Shown here in pieces: positions 1-11,312 of a stretch of 64,000 nt of DNA. The number at the start of each line of letters is the position of its first letter. Position 1 is the first letter of the stretch. The stretch comes from Lycocorax pyrrhopterus obiensis (Eukaryota; Chordata; Aves; Passeriformes; Paradisaeidae). Position numbers and translations under genes: made by a program. The stretch is from the NCBI GenBank assembly GCA_014706295.1, contig JACSVZ010000006.1, positions 24,858,629 through 24,922,628 on the forward strand, written 5' to 3'. The notes beneath the pieces are model-generated. The model was not told the DNA's origin. It made no database searches and saw only the letters and a program-made list of their open reading frames with translations.

Positions 1-381
1 TGAATTCCCTGCAAGCATGTGTATGATATCTAAAATGGTGGCTCTTGTCTAATTTAGCCAAGATTAATTTTCTTGCTTTTTTCTTGTGAAAAGTCTTTGT
101 TCAAACATGCATTGTGTGGACAAGCGCAGGGACCTGCTTTTCTTTACCGATGCCACGCTGCTAAATTTGGACATGGCCTATACATGACCTATAGACTGTC
201 TCTTTCCCACTTCATCTTTTATCTGCCTCATTTATTTAGACTATTGGTTCTGCATACAGTACAGCCAAAAGATCATCCCTTATGTGGAAACCCCACATCT
301 CTACATCTGCATGTAGCAAAAATAATTAACAAGAAGATCCTTTTTAAGTTTCACAGCAAATTGGATTACTAATATCATGAC

Positions 382-403
382 ATTTATTTATTTATTTATT
401 TAT
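382..403 (+). repeat. (ATTT)n microsatellite
   Basis: About five and a half uninterrupted ATTT units flanked by unique sequence. It is short and unremarkable. Confidence 0.85.
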
Positions 404-1770
404 GAGGGTTATTTTCGGCAATATTGGTTCCTTTCATGCAAAAGCTTTGATTTTGTCTTAGGTTTTTCTTTAAACCAAATTAACTTTTACCAAATGTCAC
501 TGCTAAGAAGACAATGTTTGCCCAATCTGAAATGATTTGCTTTACTTCTGAAACATTAAAATGTTCTTTGAAATGCTCAATCAAACAGTTCTAATAGGAA
601 TTTTTAAACTGTTAATTCTGCAGAAAATGTTCATGTTACTTTTGAAATACTCTTCAGTAATGAGTTCTGAGAACTGGCCTTCTGTGTGTGCTTGTTGAAC
701 TGAAAAAAAAAATGTTCTAATATAATATTTCGTTTTAGTCAAATAACATCCTTGGCAAGTAACTGTGAAACCATAAAAATCACAAGATCTTTTTTTTTCA
801 CTGAAAACTGGTTAATTAGCTTATGAAGCAGATTAAATTACCTTTAATTTCAATTTAAGCCCTTCTAATAACCTACAAAATAACTGTAAATTCTCTTAAA
901 GAAGAAAACATGCTGCCATTTAGTAAATGAAAAGTTGAGGAGGTATTTTAACAGAATTTACTGCAACCACACTGTCTTCTAGTTTCATGACCTGCTATTC
1001 TTCCAAATACTATGGCTAGTAGTGTTTTAGAAGCCCAAATTTTTATAACTAACTAACTCTTCTGTTGCTGAAAGAAATTTATTACATCTGTTGGTTTACA
1101 TTGCAGTAAGACTCTCATTTTCAAACCCCAGTTTTACTCATTTTTGCTTGGGGGACAAAAAATAGAGAAATCATTTAGCACAGAGTATGATACATAAAGC
1201 TGTGAGATTGCTGTGGGCAAGTTGATCATTTACTTTGAAATTCAGTTTGACTAACTTTTCCATGCACAATATGCAAAGTTATTTTCAGATTCAGCAAATA
1301 TTTCCAGCATAAGAAAATATTGGTGCAAAATAAACACATGGAAAGTTATCAACACAAACATTGAAAATATGTTTGCAAATACAAGTCAATTTCTGCCTTA
1401 TGCTTGTAGAAAATTCACTCTGCTTCAAAAATATAAACACTTCAAAGGAAGAAATTTTAAACAGAATATTAGTATATACCAGTTTATACAGTTTATTCTT
1501 CAGTCTTCTCTGTTCACAGTTTGACTAACTAATAGCTAAATCTGAACTAAGCATATTTGTAATGCTGGTATCTTATGCTTATAGTGTGATTCATGTAGAC
1601 ATTTTGCGTATGCCAGTATTATCTACATGATGTTAAGCAACATTTTTCCTTTCACATATTCTGGCTCAGGGAAAGCACTTGTTTAGCAGGGTCAAAAAGC
1701 ACTGCAGGCAGGATGCCAGCTCAGAATGAATCATGTTTATAATTTGGAGAAATCAGTTCAGTTTCCAATT

Positions 1771-1785
1771 AAAAAAAAAAAAAAA
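1771..1785 (+). repeat. A15 homopolymer
   Basis: Fifteen consecutive A residues. No repeat body or AATAAA signal is visible immediately upstream, so it does not look like a retrocopy tail. Confidence 0.85.
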
Positions 1786-2198
1786 GTGTTATGCTAATGT
1801 TCTTAAAGACTCTAGCTTTAATTTAATATATATCTCTTGGGCTCAAAACACAGCAAATGAAATAAATCTATCCTCTCCACTTCCCAAATCCCTATCATCA
1901 GTTCTTAATAATCATCTGCAAAATGATGGTCAAAATATTTCATATATTGCTGATATGACTTGGGAAAAAACTAATAAACAAAGGAGTGCTTTGATCAAAG
2001 ACTCCTCTTGAAGAGAAGATGCAGTTTATTTGGAGGTTAATAGTTTTGGAGTGCTTCAATATTTTAGATCTGCTACAATGAAGTTGTCAAAATATTTTTA
2101 ATTTCAGAAGCCTTGACTTCAGAGAAGCAACTCTTACTGTCACAGTGATCCATGACCTAGTTACAAACAGATTTGTTTCCTTCTTTTCTCCCAGTTCT

Positions 2199-2528
2199 CC
2201 TTCCCTTCCCTTCCCTTCCCTTCCCTTCCCTTCCCTTCCCTTCCCTTCCCTTCCCTTCCCTTCCCTTCCCTTCCCTTCCCTTCCCTTCCCTTCCCTTCCC
2301 TTCCCTTCCCTTCCCTTCCCTTCCCTTCCCTTCCCTTCCCTTCCCTTCCCTTCCCTTCCCTTCCCTTCCCTTCCCTCCCTTCCCTCCCCTCCCCTCCCCT
2401 CCCCTCCCCTCCCCTCCCCTCCCCTCCCCTCCCCTCCCCCCCTCCCCTCCCCTCCCCTCCCCTCTCCCCCCCCTCCCCTCCCCTCCCCCCTCCCCCTCCC
2501 CTCCCCCCTCCCCTCCCCTCCCCTTCCC
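2199..2528 (+). repeat. (TTCCC)n / (CCCCT)n homopyrimidine array
   Basis: The array has two parts. Positions 2201-2375 are 35 pure TTCCC units. From about 2376 to 2525 the units change to C-richer CCCCT and CCCCCT forms with C-runs of up to eight. The plus strand is essentially all pyrimidine for over 320 bases, and the minus strand is all purine with closely spaced GGGG tracts. Such sequence can form triplex DNA (pure part) and G-quadruplexes (C-rich part, minus strand). Long open frames run through it on both strands only because 5-bp units lack stop codons, so they are not genes. The assembled length may be wrong, since such arrays are often collapsed. Confidence 0.97.
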
Positions 2529-2562
2529 ATTTTACTTTGCTTTACTTTATTTTACTTTATTC
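2529..2562 (+). repeat. (TTTAC/TTTAT)n tail of the pentanucleotide array
   Basis: The pyrimidine array passes directly into five-base units of TTTAC, TTTGC and TTTAT. The 5-bp period is kept while the composition switches to AT-rich, so this is probably a diverged edge of the same array. Confidence 0.7.
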
Positions 2563-3650
2563 CCTGCCATGAGATGGCTTAAGGAGAAGAATCACACCAG
2601 TGTCAAAAGAAGGGAGAATGTTGGCCAGTACAAGTGCCAATACAGAAGGCTGGTGCTACCAGAGTGACCTGAGTTCCAGCTGCACAGACAGGGTAAAAAT
2701 AGTAAAAATTCTGTACATGTTGTGTACAGCTGTGTTCTGTCACAAGTAATCTGCAATGAAAGCAGAGTAAGTTTTTTTCCGCAGTTCCTTTTCCTTTATT
2801 GGCCTTAATCTAGTCTGGGAATTGCCCTAAGAACATGTATGTAACCATTTACATCAAAATAAGGTAGGTAGACCAAATTTAATGTCCCTGTGAGCCAGAT
2901 AGCTTCACACTCAAAATCCCAAAGCAGGAGAGAAAGTTGTTCCATGTTTCAAGGACCTAAGATGGTTTTTCTTGCAAATGAGTGATTCAGGCATAGATTA
3001 CTTTTCAGGGATCAGAAACAGCACCAGAGATTGCTTTTATATACTATTTTCAAGTCACACCTGCTCACCACGAGGCAAGATGTCAGAAAATAATGAAGCA
3101 ACATTATACATATTGAAGTTGCAAGATGGAAAATGGAAGTCAGATCAAAGGTCTCTGAAGTATGAAACTTAGAAACAGATAAATTTCTGACATTGAAGAG
3201 TGAATAGACTATCTTTGAAATTCTTTCTTCAGTCATTGGAGCATGCTAATGGGTTTTCTATTTTTCTTTTTTCCTTCATCTTCTTTTTTTAAACATCTCA
3301 TATGACAGAATTAAGTATTACAAACACCAAACTCAGTAGAGCTACTGCTGTAAATTTTCCACAAAGCAAAAGAATATTACACTGGTATCTTACATGCAGA
3401 TGTACATACTTAATATATTTTACTGACTTCAATATGTGTTCTGGATAAAACTACAGAAAGATTGCCATTTCACATATTAGTGTCTGTGGATTTATGCTGT
3501 AGTGGTGTGTTTCAGCTGTATGTTCCCAGATGTGTTGCCCTTTGGGAAGTGCAGCTCACTGCACTTTTTGCATTTTTATGTCTATATAGAATTCAAACAT
3601 GGTGATGCAAACAAGTGTAAGCAATAGCAAAAGAGATTAGTCCAGCCTAC
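2563..3650. other. AT-rich unique sequence, no gene seen
   Basis: No recognisable gene or repeat. Short open frames at 2972-3172 (plus) and 3012-3236 (minus) overlap each other and show no domain. Confidence 0.65.
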
Positions 3651-3911
3651 TAGGGAGTCAACCAAAATTATCCAGAATATTCTCATGTTGGGCCGCTGTA
3701 GCCCACGTGGCAGGTGCTGTCACCATCAAAAGCAGGGAGCTCATTTCTCTGAAGCGAGAACCTCTAATTGGCATCGCAGCCACTGCTACGCTGACAGGCT
3801 GACACTCACAGTCCGAGGGATCAAACACTGAGCAGGCAATGGAGCTGGGGGAAGCAGCCGCTGCCGTGACCTGGATCACTGAGCTTGCTGGAGACACATG
3901 ATTGACTTCAG
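3651..3911 (+). other. CpG-enriched patch, candidate exon
   Basis: This 260-bp stretch is clearly richer in G, C and CpG (about nine CpGs) than the AT-rich DNA around it. On the plus strand it ends in CAG|GTGAGG at 3911/3912, a strong splice-donor match. Possible acceptors precede it at 3651 (CTACTAG) and 3673 (TTATCCAG). An ATG lies 14 bases before the donor with an open frame across the junction, so a first coding exon or a non-coding exon would both fit. A 95-codon minus-strand frame also covers the patch (3945-3658), rich in Ala, Ser, Val and Pro. I recognise neither product. It could equally be a conserved regulatory element or an old GC-rich repeat. Confidence 0.3.
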
Positions 3912-6375
3912 GTGAGGGCTGGGGCCAAGCAACGAGCTCTGACACTTTGAACAGTGTTGAACTTCTATGTCACACAGCACAGAGCATGCTCCTTTCATTT
4001 GCAGCAGAGTGCTTTTGACTGCTCTCTTTAGATACAGTAAATCCTGCCCTGCGCTGAAAATAACCCTCTCTTCAGTTGCTTTTGCTTGTAAATGTCACAA
4101 GTTCACAGACGAAACCTTGGAAAGGTGTCTCTTTTTATCCTGTATTAATTCATTGATATTCTACTCATATTTAATGTAAAAGGCAAAATATTTCCTGTGA
4201 ATATCTGGTCAATTAACTTTTCAATGTTCTTAAATAATCCTTTGCCAGAAATATTAATGCTTATAGTAATGAAAATTGCTTCCCAAATCCACAGGGTTGT
4301 GAAAGTCTTTGGAAAATAAGATACAATAAAGAATATTAGGAAGGAAAATACAGATATGAGCTTATTTCCTTACTGAAAAGTCAGGCCTGTGAGTCAAAGT
4401 GAATTTAAATAATTGTTTTTCAATTTTTAACAGACTTGCAAGAAAGACTATTGTTTCCTTTGACATAGTAAAACAATTTTGAGAACAGGCAATCTTATTT
4501 GAAATGACTGTGTAGGTGTCATGCTTAGCTAATCATGAAATGTCATTTTCGAAAACATTAATGTATTCTTCTTAGAATGGGAGGCAAAGTAATGCACTTT
4601 GTAAATGAGATCAGCATTCATTAAGTTTAGAGAAATACTATTCACTGTCTGCACCACAATGCTGGTTCCTGTCTTCTAGTAATAAAAGCTGTCATGCTTC
4701 CTCCTATGAAGTGCTTGAAGGCTGAGGACTGATAAGATGAACAAACAGTAAAACCCACACGTAACCCCTACAAACAAACAACACTCCTGCAAAGAGAGAA
4801 CAAAGCTGTAATGGCAGATTACAGAAATTCAAATACAACAATGGAACTGAACTTCCAAGACGAGTTCCACATGTTCTCGGATTCACATCTTACCCGAGTC
4901 AATGGGATAGGGAGATTTGTAGTACTCCTCATGGAACATCCAAGCCTGGAAGGTCACAATGTGATGGTCTTTAATCAGCTCTTAGAATGAACAAAAAATA
5001 TTCTGAACCTGTTGTATAAATCTAATAAAATAGTACAGCTCTTTCTATTGCATGGTGAAGTTTATTCTAAAGCAGTTAAGAAGTTACTGTCAGATCAAAA
5101 GCAAAATAAGTCCCCCACAAAGGAGATATACAGTCCCATACAATAAGAGCACTTTTATTTTGGATTTTGAGCAATTTTGCTTTTTTTTCCTACTTTTTCT
5201 AAAGTTGTCTCTATAAACCTAACATGCAAATTTTCACCATCATTTAAGGATTAGTGCAAGTGAATTTCTTAAACACAAAAGCTAAAACCTCTCAGATTTC
5301 ATTTAGTTTACTTTCTGAACCAGTTATTTATGTGACAATGGCGATTTTTCAGTAATTCATGCATGAACTTGTCAAAAAACTCCTATTTCCACTTTATAGT
5401 AGTACAGTAAGTTTTTTGACATACATATTGGTGATAGACTGAACAAATAAACAATCTGGAAAAATTTTAGACGGTTGAAAAATAAGGAAATTTTTCCAGA
5501 CCAGTAAACTGGTTCATGTAGCCTTCTCATAAACCAAGAGCTGCCAAAGCACACATTAATTTTGTTGAGTTTGTTTCATATCCATTTTCTTCTGTTTGTA
5601 CTTTTGTACCATAAATCACAATGTCAAAGCCCGTTATATTTTACTGCTTTTAACTTTTAGGCTGAGATAATAGAGCAAATATATTTTTCTTGGAATGATA
5701 GGCACATAATATTTTCGGATGAAATACAACAAGCAAATATGGAGTAACTAACAGTAAAAATGAGGCAAAATTTATTTTCCTTGTTGTCTGGAAGTGTTAT
5801 TTATAATGACAGGCTTCATGCTAATGCCTAGCATGCAAAGCGTACTTGCTCAGGCAAAACATTAGGAGTATGTATTTAAAACTTTCCCAACGTACAGTCT
5901 TCTTTGTTTACACCAGAATTTTGCCTACAATACATTTTTGATACATAAAAAGGGCATTTCATTCAATGTTCTAGCTCCTGATTATTTTCCAGTTACTTAG
6001 AGAAACTGGGCAAAGTAACTTGATTATAGTGGAATAAAGACAGATTTTCGATCAATGACTCTTTAATAATCATGCATAAAATTCTAGAGAAACTGAGCAA
6101 TGCAGTTTTAATCAGTAGTGGTTTGGGACTAATACTGCCCTTTATTATATATGCCTGCACAGCTTTTTCAAAATGAGTGCCAGTCTGTCCTCAGTTGTTA
6201 TGGATTCATTTCTTTAACACTTCAGTGTTTATAATGGTGGGAACACAGAACCACCAAATCTGGAAGTGTTCAGTGTGACTCAATTGACATATCATTTTTC
6301 TAAATAGAAGATTTGTCTTTTCTTCCCTGCAGCCTGGATCTTCTTCCCAGGTCCTCAATTTTTGTATAATCATAC
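3912..6375. other. AT-rich unique sequence, no gene seen
   Basis: No recognisable gene, LTR or CR1 sequence. Open frames are under 75 codons and lack domains. Confidence 0.65.
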
Positions 6376-6886
6376 TTTTTTTTTCAGACATGACATTTTA
6401 TTTCAATGTTAGTTATGAAAAGAAAGGTAATCCGCATTTGCACAGAGGTATGACTATCGCTTATAACATAAAGTCCTTTCCGTGTGTCAGTAAGTGTGGG
6501 AAAAGGTGAGTATTCAGACACTAAAGTAACATACCCTAGTTCTGTTGACACAAAAGTCTACTAATATGACTAAAAGTTAGTATGTTTTTTGGTTGCTCAC
6601 ATGCTTTTTCCTTTAGGACAATGTTAGTGTCCATCTTATATTTCCTCCTTGTCAAGTGAGAACCAGAAGATTTCTGGTCAGAAATGAGATTAAAGGACTT
6701 TTCTGTATCTACCTCTGGTATGCAGATTTCTTGGGAATGCGTTGTTCTTTCAATTCCTTGTTTGAATGTTAAATCAACTTTGGTTACTGTGGCTTTGCCT
6801 AAATTGTTGGATAAATTCGGTTTAATGCTCTTGGTCAGGCTTTGGGTCTTTCCTGAATTATTCAGTGATCTCATGGGTATCCTCAT
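6376..6886 (-). pseudogene. Possible retrocopy or terminal exon with poly(A) signal
   Basis: On the minus strand a 116-codon frame runs from 6886 to 6536 (stop TAG). It is rich in Ser, Thr, Lys and Asn, with no domain I recognise. After the stop come about 130 bases, then AATAAA (6403-6398 on the minus strand), then 13 bases, then nine A residues (6384-6376). Stop, short 3' UTR, signal and A-run in this order resemble either a terminal exon or an old processed pseudogene. Against a gene: the frame is closed upstream by a TAA four codons before the first ATG, no good acceptor is in frame, and ORFs of this length are expected by chance in 64 kb. Birds also have few processed pseudogenes. Confidence 0.22.
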
Positions 6887-6889
6887 CCA

Positions 6890-8475
6890 TGCAAGTTAGA
6901 GTTAGTCCAAGTGAAAACAAACTCTTCATTGATAGTCACTAGCATCTGAGGAGACTAATGGATCTCACTGTGTCACTCTGATATTTTGCTAACAAGAATT
7001 GAGTGAACAGTCAAAAAGGCAATCATCTCATGTGAACAACTCTGAGACATTGGCAGGATCAATACATATCACCACTAGTCAGCCAGCACAGTGTCTGCAA
7101 CCTGCCATTTTCATTTATTTTTCATATATTTTTACATTCAGAATACAAAAATGTTGAGGATTTAATAAAGGCATATTGAAGATGCTTCAAATTCACCCTT
7201 TTACCTTTTCTTTCTAAATGTTTATTTTGTTTCTGGTAAATCCATTTGGGTATCCATGCAGGGCTATTCTTCTGTATACTGTATATTCTTCTGAACCAGC
7301 AGCATTCAAGGCAAGTCTCTCTTAATTTTAACAGCTACTTGTGCTTGTTAGCCTAAAAAATCTTCTCTTGCCTACTGTTTATGTTTGTTCTCTTCTTCCT
7401 TTTCAAAGACGCTTGTACTTCCTGAGAGAGATGGACCTAGGGCAAGCAGCCATGCTGGTATTCATTTTCAGCCCCTGCTTTCATTTCTGTAAGAAGTTGG
7501 CACTAACAGTGTATGTGTTGAGTTATTTATGTCAGCACTGGAGGATGTAGCAAGTGGACTTGTTCCTGTCTCTTGAAGGAGAATACTTGCACCTGAAACA
7601 GTCTTCTCATCCATCCCAATGGTGAGCCCAGTGGTGAGAAAACTAGAATGACTACGTAAGTGGTTATCACCGGCGCTTATATCACAAGGTATAGACCTTC
7701 TTTAACAAAGAGATATGCTAAAAGCTGCTTCATTTAAACCCATCCTGAAAACATTTCTGTAAGAATGTTGTTCAACAGGTCCCTTACTTTTTTTATAAAG
7801 CATATCAATAATTGCAATAAACATGTATGTTTCTAGGTACTTGGAATGAGACTAAAGACAGCGAGGTAAGAAACATCCTCTCTGCTACCTCTGCATCTCT
7901 TCTATCAAATAGTTCAAACAAAACCAGTTTCCAAAAGGTTAACTACAACACACAAATTTTAGCACTAATTTTCTCTTGCAGTGCTACAAAGTCTTTGAAA
8001 ACTTGCAAATGGTCCTCTGTCTGATTTATCATTTTATTGTATATATATTAAGGAGTATCCCTTTCAAAAATAATAATAATTTTAAAAAGCAGCATAATTT
8101 TCCTGTTTCCAGTAATGGAATACACAAACCCAAACTTATCCACCTGTGGGTACCTGTGTCAGCAAAACTTTTGCAGCAAACACTTTTTCTTGTGGAGCAA
8201 TATAGTGCCCCTTACAAACAAGAAAAATCCATGAGCACAGCTGAATCTACATAAATTTTACATTAAAATAAGCCCTTGTGAAAATGTTGTTATGCTAATT
8301 GCCTGACTCAGTATGATATCATGTCAAAATGTAATCATCCAAATTCATCTCTAGATCCAAATGTGTCACCAGCTGCATATATCAGCAATTGAGTTACATG
8401 AGCCATTCATTTGGCCCAGTATGTAATTTTTCTAGTATTTATGTGATCTATATAAAACTAATTTCTTCCCAGGTC
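6890..8475. other. AT-rich unique sequence, no gene seen
   Basis: No supported feature. Open frames at 7341-7550, 7827-8024 and 7976-8254 (all plus) are short and without recognisable domains. Confidence 0.65.
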
Positions 8476-8730
8476 AGGCCACTGCTGCAAAGTTGATTAA
8501 TGCTTTTTTCATTTCACATATTGATTATTGTAATTCACTACTTATTGGTTCCCTTATTGCATGTTGCACAGGCTTGAGCTTATGTAAAATGTTGCTGCAC
8601 ATATCCCAGTCAAATTATAAAAGCTTAATAACATCACTCTGGTTTTAATGAAACCTCTCTGCCTCGCTGCTCATTCATGGAATAAGTACAGTGTCCACAA
8701 CTGTCAGTGTAATGTGTAACCTTTCTGAAC
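8476..8730 (+). mobile_element. Ancient L2-type LINE fragment (reverse transcriptase end)
   Basis: Translating the plus strand from about 8488 gives AFFISHIDYCNSLL (8509-8550). This matches the conserved block after the catalytic core of L2/CR1-clade reverse transcriptases, where DYCN-LL is the hallmark. After one frame change, 8561-8690 reads as a decayed version of the next block: an NVAAH segment in place of the usual QNAAAR, then an ITLVL segment in place of ITPVL. Stops and at least one frameshift are present, so it is dead. No ends or target-site duplication can be seen. I infer an old amniote LINE relic that predates the young SINE next to it. Confidence 0.7.
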
Positions 8731-8869
8731 ATTTGCTGACTTGTTTTGGGGAGTGACCTTCCTCTTCTTTTACATATTAGTTTCTTGCTTGATAACTTAT
8801 GGGGAGCTTGCTGACAGCACTCAGGCATTAGGCAAAACCATGACTTCTTTCTTTCAGAATTCCTTATGC

Positions 8870-9014
8870 AACTCAGAATTGCAGAGTATTCTGAGGTGGA
8901 AGGGACCCACAAAGATCATCGAGTCCAACCCGTAAGTGAATGGCCCATGGTGGGAATCGAACCTTGGTGTTGTCGGCACCATGATCTGACCAAGCGCTCA
9001 TCTCGGGCTCACTC
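8870..9014 (-). mobile_element. tRNA-Ile/CR1 SINE (TguSINE1-like)
   Basis: Read on the minus strand, 9014-8940 resembles tRNA-Ile(AAT): a TTGGTCAGATC box A-like segment, a GGTGCCGACAACACC anticodon arm, then TTCGATTCC as box B and GGGCCA as the acceptor end. About six bases are missing just before box B. Directly joined is 8932-8870, which matches the 3' end of avian CR1 (GTTGGA...GGGTCCCTTCCACC type, ending near TTCTG). A tRNA-Ile head with a CR1 tail is the structure I know for passerine TguSINE1, which is copied by CR1 enzymes. The anticodon arm is altered, so this is not a working tRNA gene. Confidence 0.8.
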
Positions 9015-11312
9015 GTCTCCTTTTCTTTCTTATTCCTTGGTTTTGTCATCAACTTTAACCATGCCCTCTGAAATACTCTTCCTCCAGGGAAAAGGAGAAA
9101 AACAAAGAAGATTGATCATAGTCTTTGTGACTTGTTTATTAAATTTAAGTGGTCCCACTTAACTTTTTGGAGTCATAATCTACTCCAAAGACATTTTCCC
9201 CTGCTTAATGATATATTTGAGTCTCTGAAAGGTGTGTTAAATCTCTTATATTTTCCCTTAAAATATGGAAACTAATCCAACCAATACATTTTAAAGGAAT
9301 TCAGGAAATAAATCTATTTAAATACTCAAAGTTTTCCAAAACTAGATTGTATTTTAAGGTTTACATTATCTTTGAGAAAGAAATGACCAGCTTGTCTATT
9401 TGGTGCAACAGAAGGAGCATGCAAATAGGTAAGTAGACAGCGAACAAAAAAAAGTGCAATCGGTTCCAAGAGTTCTTGAAAGAGCAGCGCTTCCCTTGTC
9501 TAAAGAAAGTTGTCTGGCAATACAGGTAGAATATATTTACTTTCAATAATGGAGACAGTTTAGGAAAGGCAGGTGTTTTATAAAAAGTCTTCTGTGAAGT
9601 CTACACTCTGTGTATTTATGTTATGTGAGATTATATCAAACATAAAGCAACTTCAAATATAAGGAAAAACAGAGTATGGCAAACGTACAGCATATCTTAC
9701 TGTTCTCCATAGCTCTCACAAGGTGTTACAACAAAAAAAGATTCCTGGGCATAAGTAATTATTTAGACAAAAATTTATGATACAGTGGTTGAATGTTATA
9801 ATTTTACACCATTACCATATTTTTGATTTAACTGAGTAATAATGATCAAGTGAGGGCAATTTCTGATGATTAGCAATTAAAAAGAAAACATGATGGCCTC
9901 AGGTTCAGCTGCTGCTAAATCTTACATTATGTCTGAATGAAATCTATTTTCATTATTTTAGGATGAAGTCTATTTTCTTCCCATATTTTAGTGTGATTGG
10001 CAACAGTGAAGATTAAAACAACTTTTTTTTTTTTTTTTTTGTCCAGAGACTTCTTTTTTGATGACCCCACAACTGTGTGACTCAAGACCAGAAGCAGGCG
10101 GATACAAACATGTGAGAAGTAGTCCCGGAGATGATGTTCTGCTGTTAACATGGACAAGTTTTGGAGAGTGTGCTTGTAGTGTCTTTTATGGGACAGACAT
10201 CAGTTGCCTTACTCCTGCTGTGCAAAAAGAGAGTGTTGCTGTGGATTTAAAACCAGCTCTGACATCAAGCACATTCTCCTGAGGGCAAGTTTAAAAACAA
10301 ATACTCAACTATAAACTGGATTTTACTTCAGGATGAAAAAGCTGGTTAGATCATGCTCTCAGCCGAAAGAAACTGGGGCTGAATTTTACTTGAACATTCA
10401 CCTCCCAGGTTTTTTTTAACCTGCTTCTATCCTCATAGTGAATATTAATTTCAGAGACATTTACAGTAATCAGTGCAAATGTGTAGCAGGCACTAAGATT
10501 GGATTCTAGACTGAATTTGCAGGCAATTCCTTACTGCAATGCAACAACAGAGGGAAAGAAACTGTCAAAAAGAACAATAAACTTTTCTTTCTGCAGACAG
10601 AAGAAAAGAATATCAGGCAAAACAAAATATTTATCTAGTATGTGGTGAGTTTACCCTTGTTTTCTTGATTTTCTAGTCTTTTTTAGGCTGTAAAAAATGG
10701 TGAATTTAGCAGAGTAACTTTTGCAATTGAATGACTAGAGAGTTCCTGCTGGGACATTCCAGATCTTTTTTTACAGAGTTGATATAGTTCCTTTGGACTA
10801 TTTTTGCCAGGATTTACAAAGAAACAGCAATATAGACAAATATTTTAGGGCAAAAATTATATATTTTATTCAGTTATCATCATATATTTGAGTCTACTCA
10901 AATATAGCACTGAAGCTAGGAAATGTATGTTATTGTATCTATGGAAGAGTACATAGGCCACTAAAAATATTGGCAAAAGTAAAATGCATTTCAATAGTAT
11001 AGGTTTAATAGTACCATTTTTCTTCAACATCAACCAGAAACAATCGATATCCTGCATAAATTCTTCTACCATTTACGAAGAGAAAGTAGAGAAGTTAGGT
11101 TGCACCGTAAGGAAAGATGAGAAGATCAGAGCGTGAGGGTACCTTGGCAGTCTCAGCAGGGTAACAGCCAAGATGGTCTTTTGATATCATCATAGGTGTA
11201 AATCAACATTCTTGGCAGATTCACACAGGCAGTAGAGTAACAGAGCTGTAAAGAAGATGATAGGAAAATGAATTTTTTTATGCAGTTTTCATACAGGCAC
11301 AGCCTTTACTTA
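9015..11312. other. AT-rich unique sequence, no gene seen
   Basis: No gene supported. It includes an 18-base T-run at 10023-10040. Frames at 9927-10157 (minus) and 10058-10282 (plus) flank this run and show no domains. Confidence 0.65.
10023..10040 (+). repeat. T18 homopolymer
   Basis: Eighteen consecutive T residues. On the minus strand this would be an A-run, but no AATAAA or gene-like sequence precedes it. Confidence 0.85.

Larger units (their letters stand above)
1..2197. other. AT-rich unique sequence, no gene seen
   Basis: I see no supported gene here. The short open frames have no recognisable domain. The stretch holds an (ATTT)n run at about 382-403 and a 15-base A-run at 1771-1785. 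It is typical of avian intergenic or intronic DNA. Confidence 0.7.

Noticed and set aside
2087..2667. Three ORFs of 145-164 codons with Pro/Leu/Ser or Gly/Arg/Glu repeats
   Set aside because: They are translations of the pentanucleotide array, which has no stop codon in its 5-bp unit. No unique coding sequence flanks them.
8940..9014. Functional tRNA-Ile gene on the minus strand
   Set aside because: The head is fused to a CR1 tail, has a deletion before box B and an altered anticodon arm, so it is a SINE.
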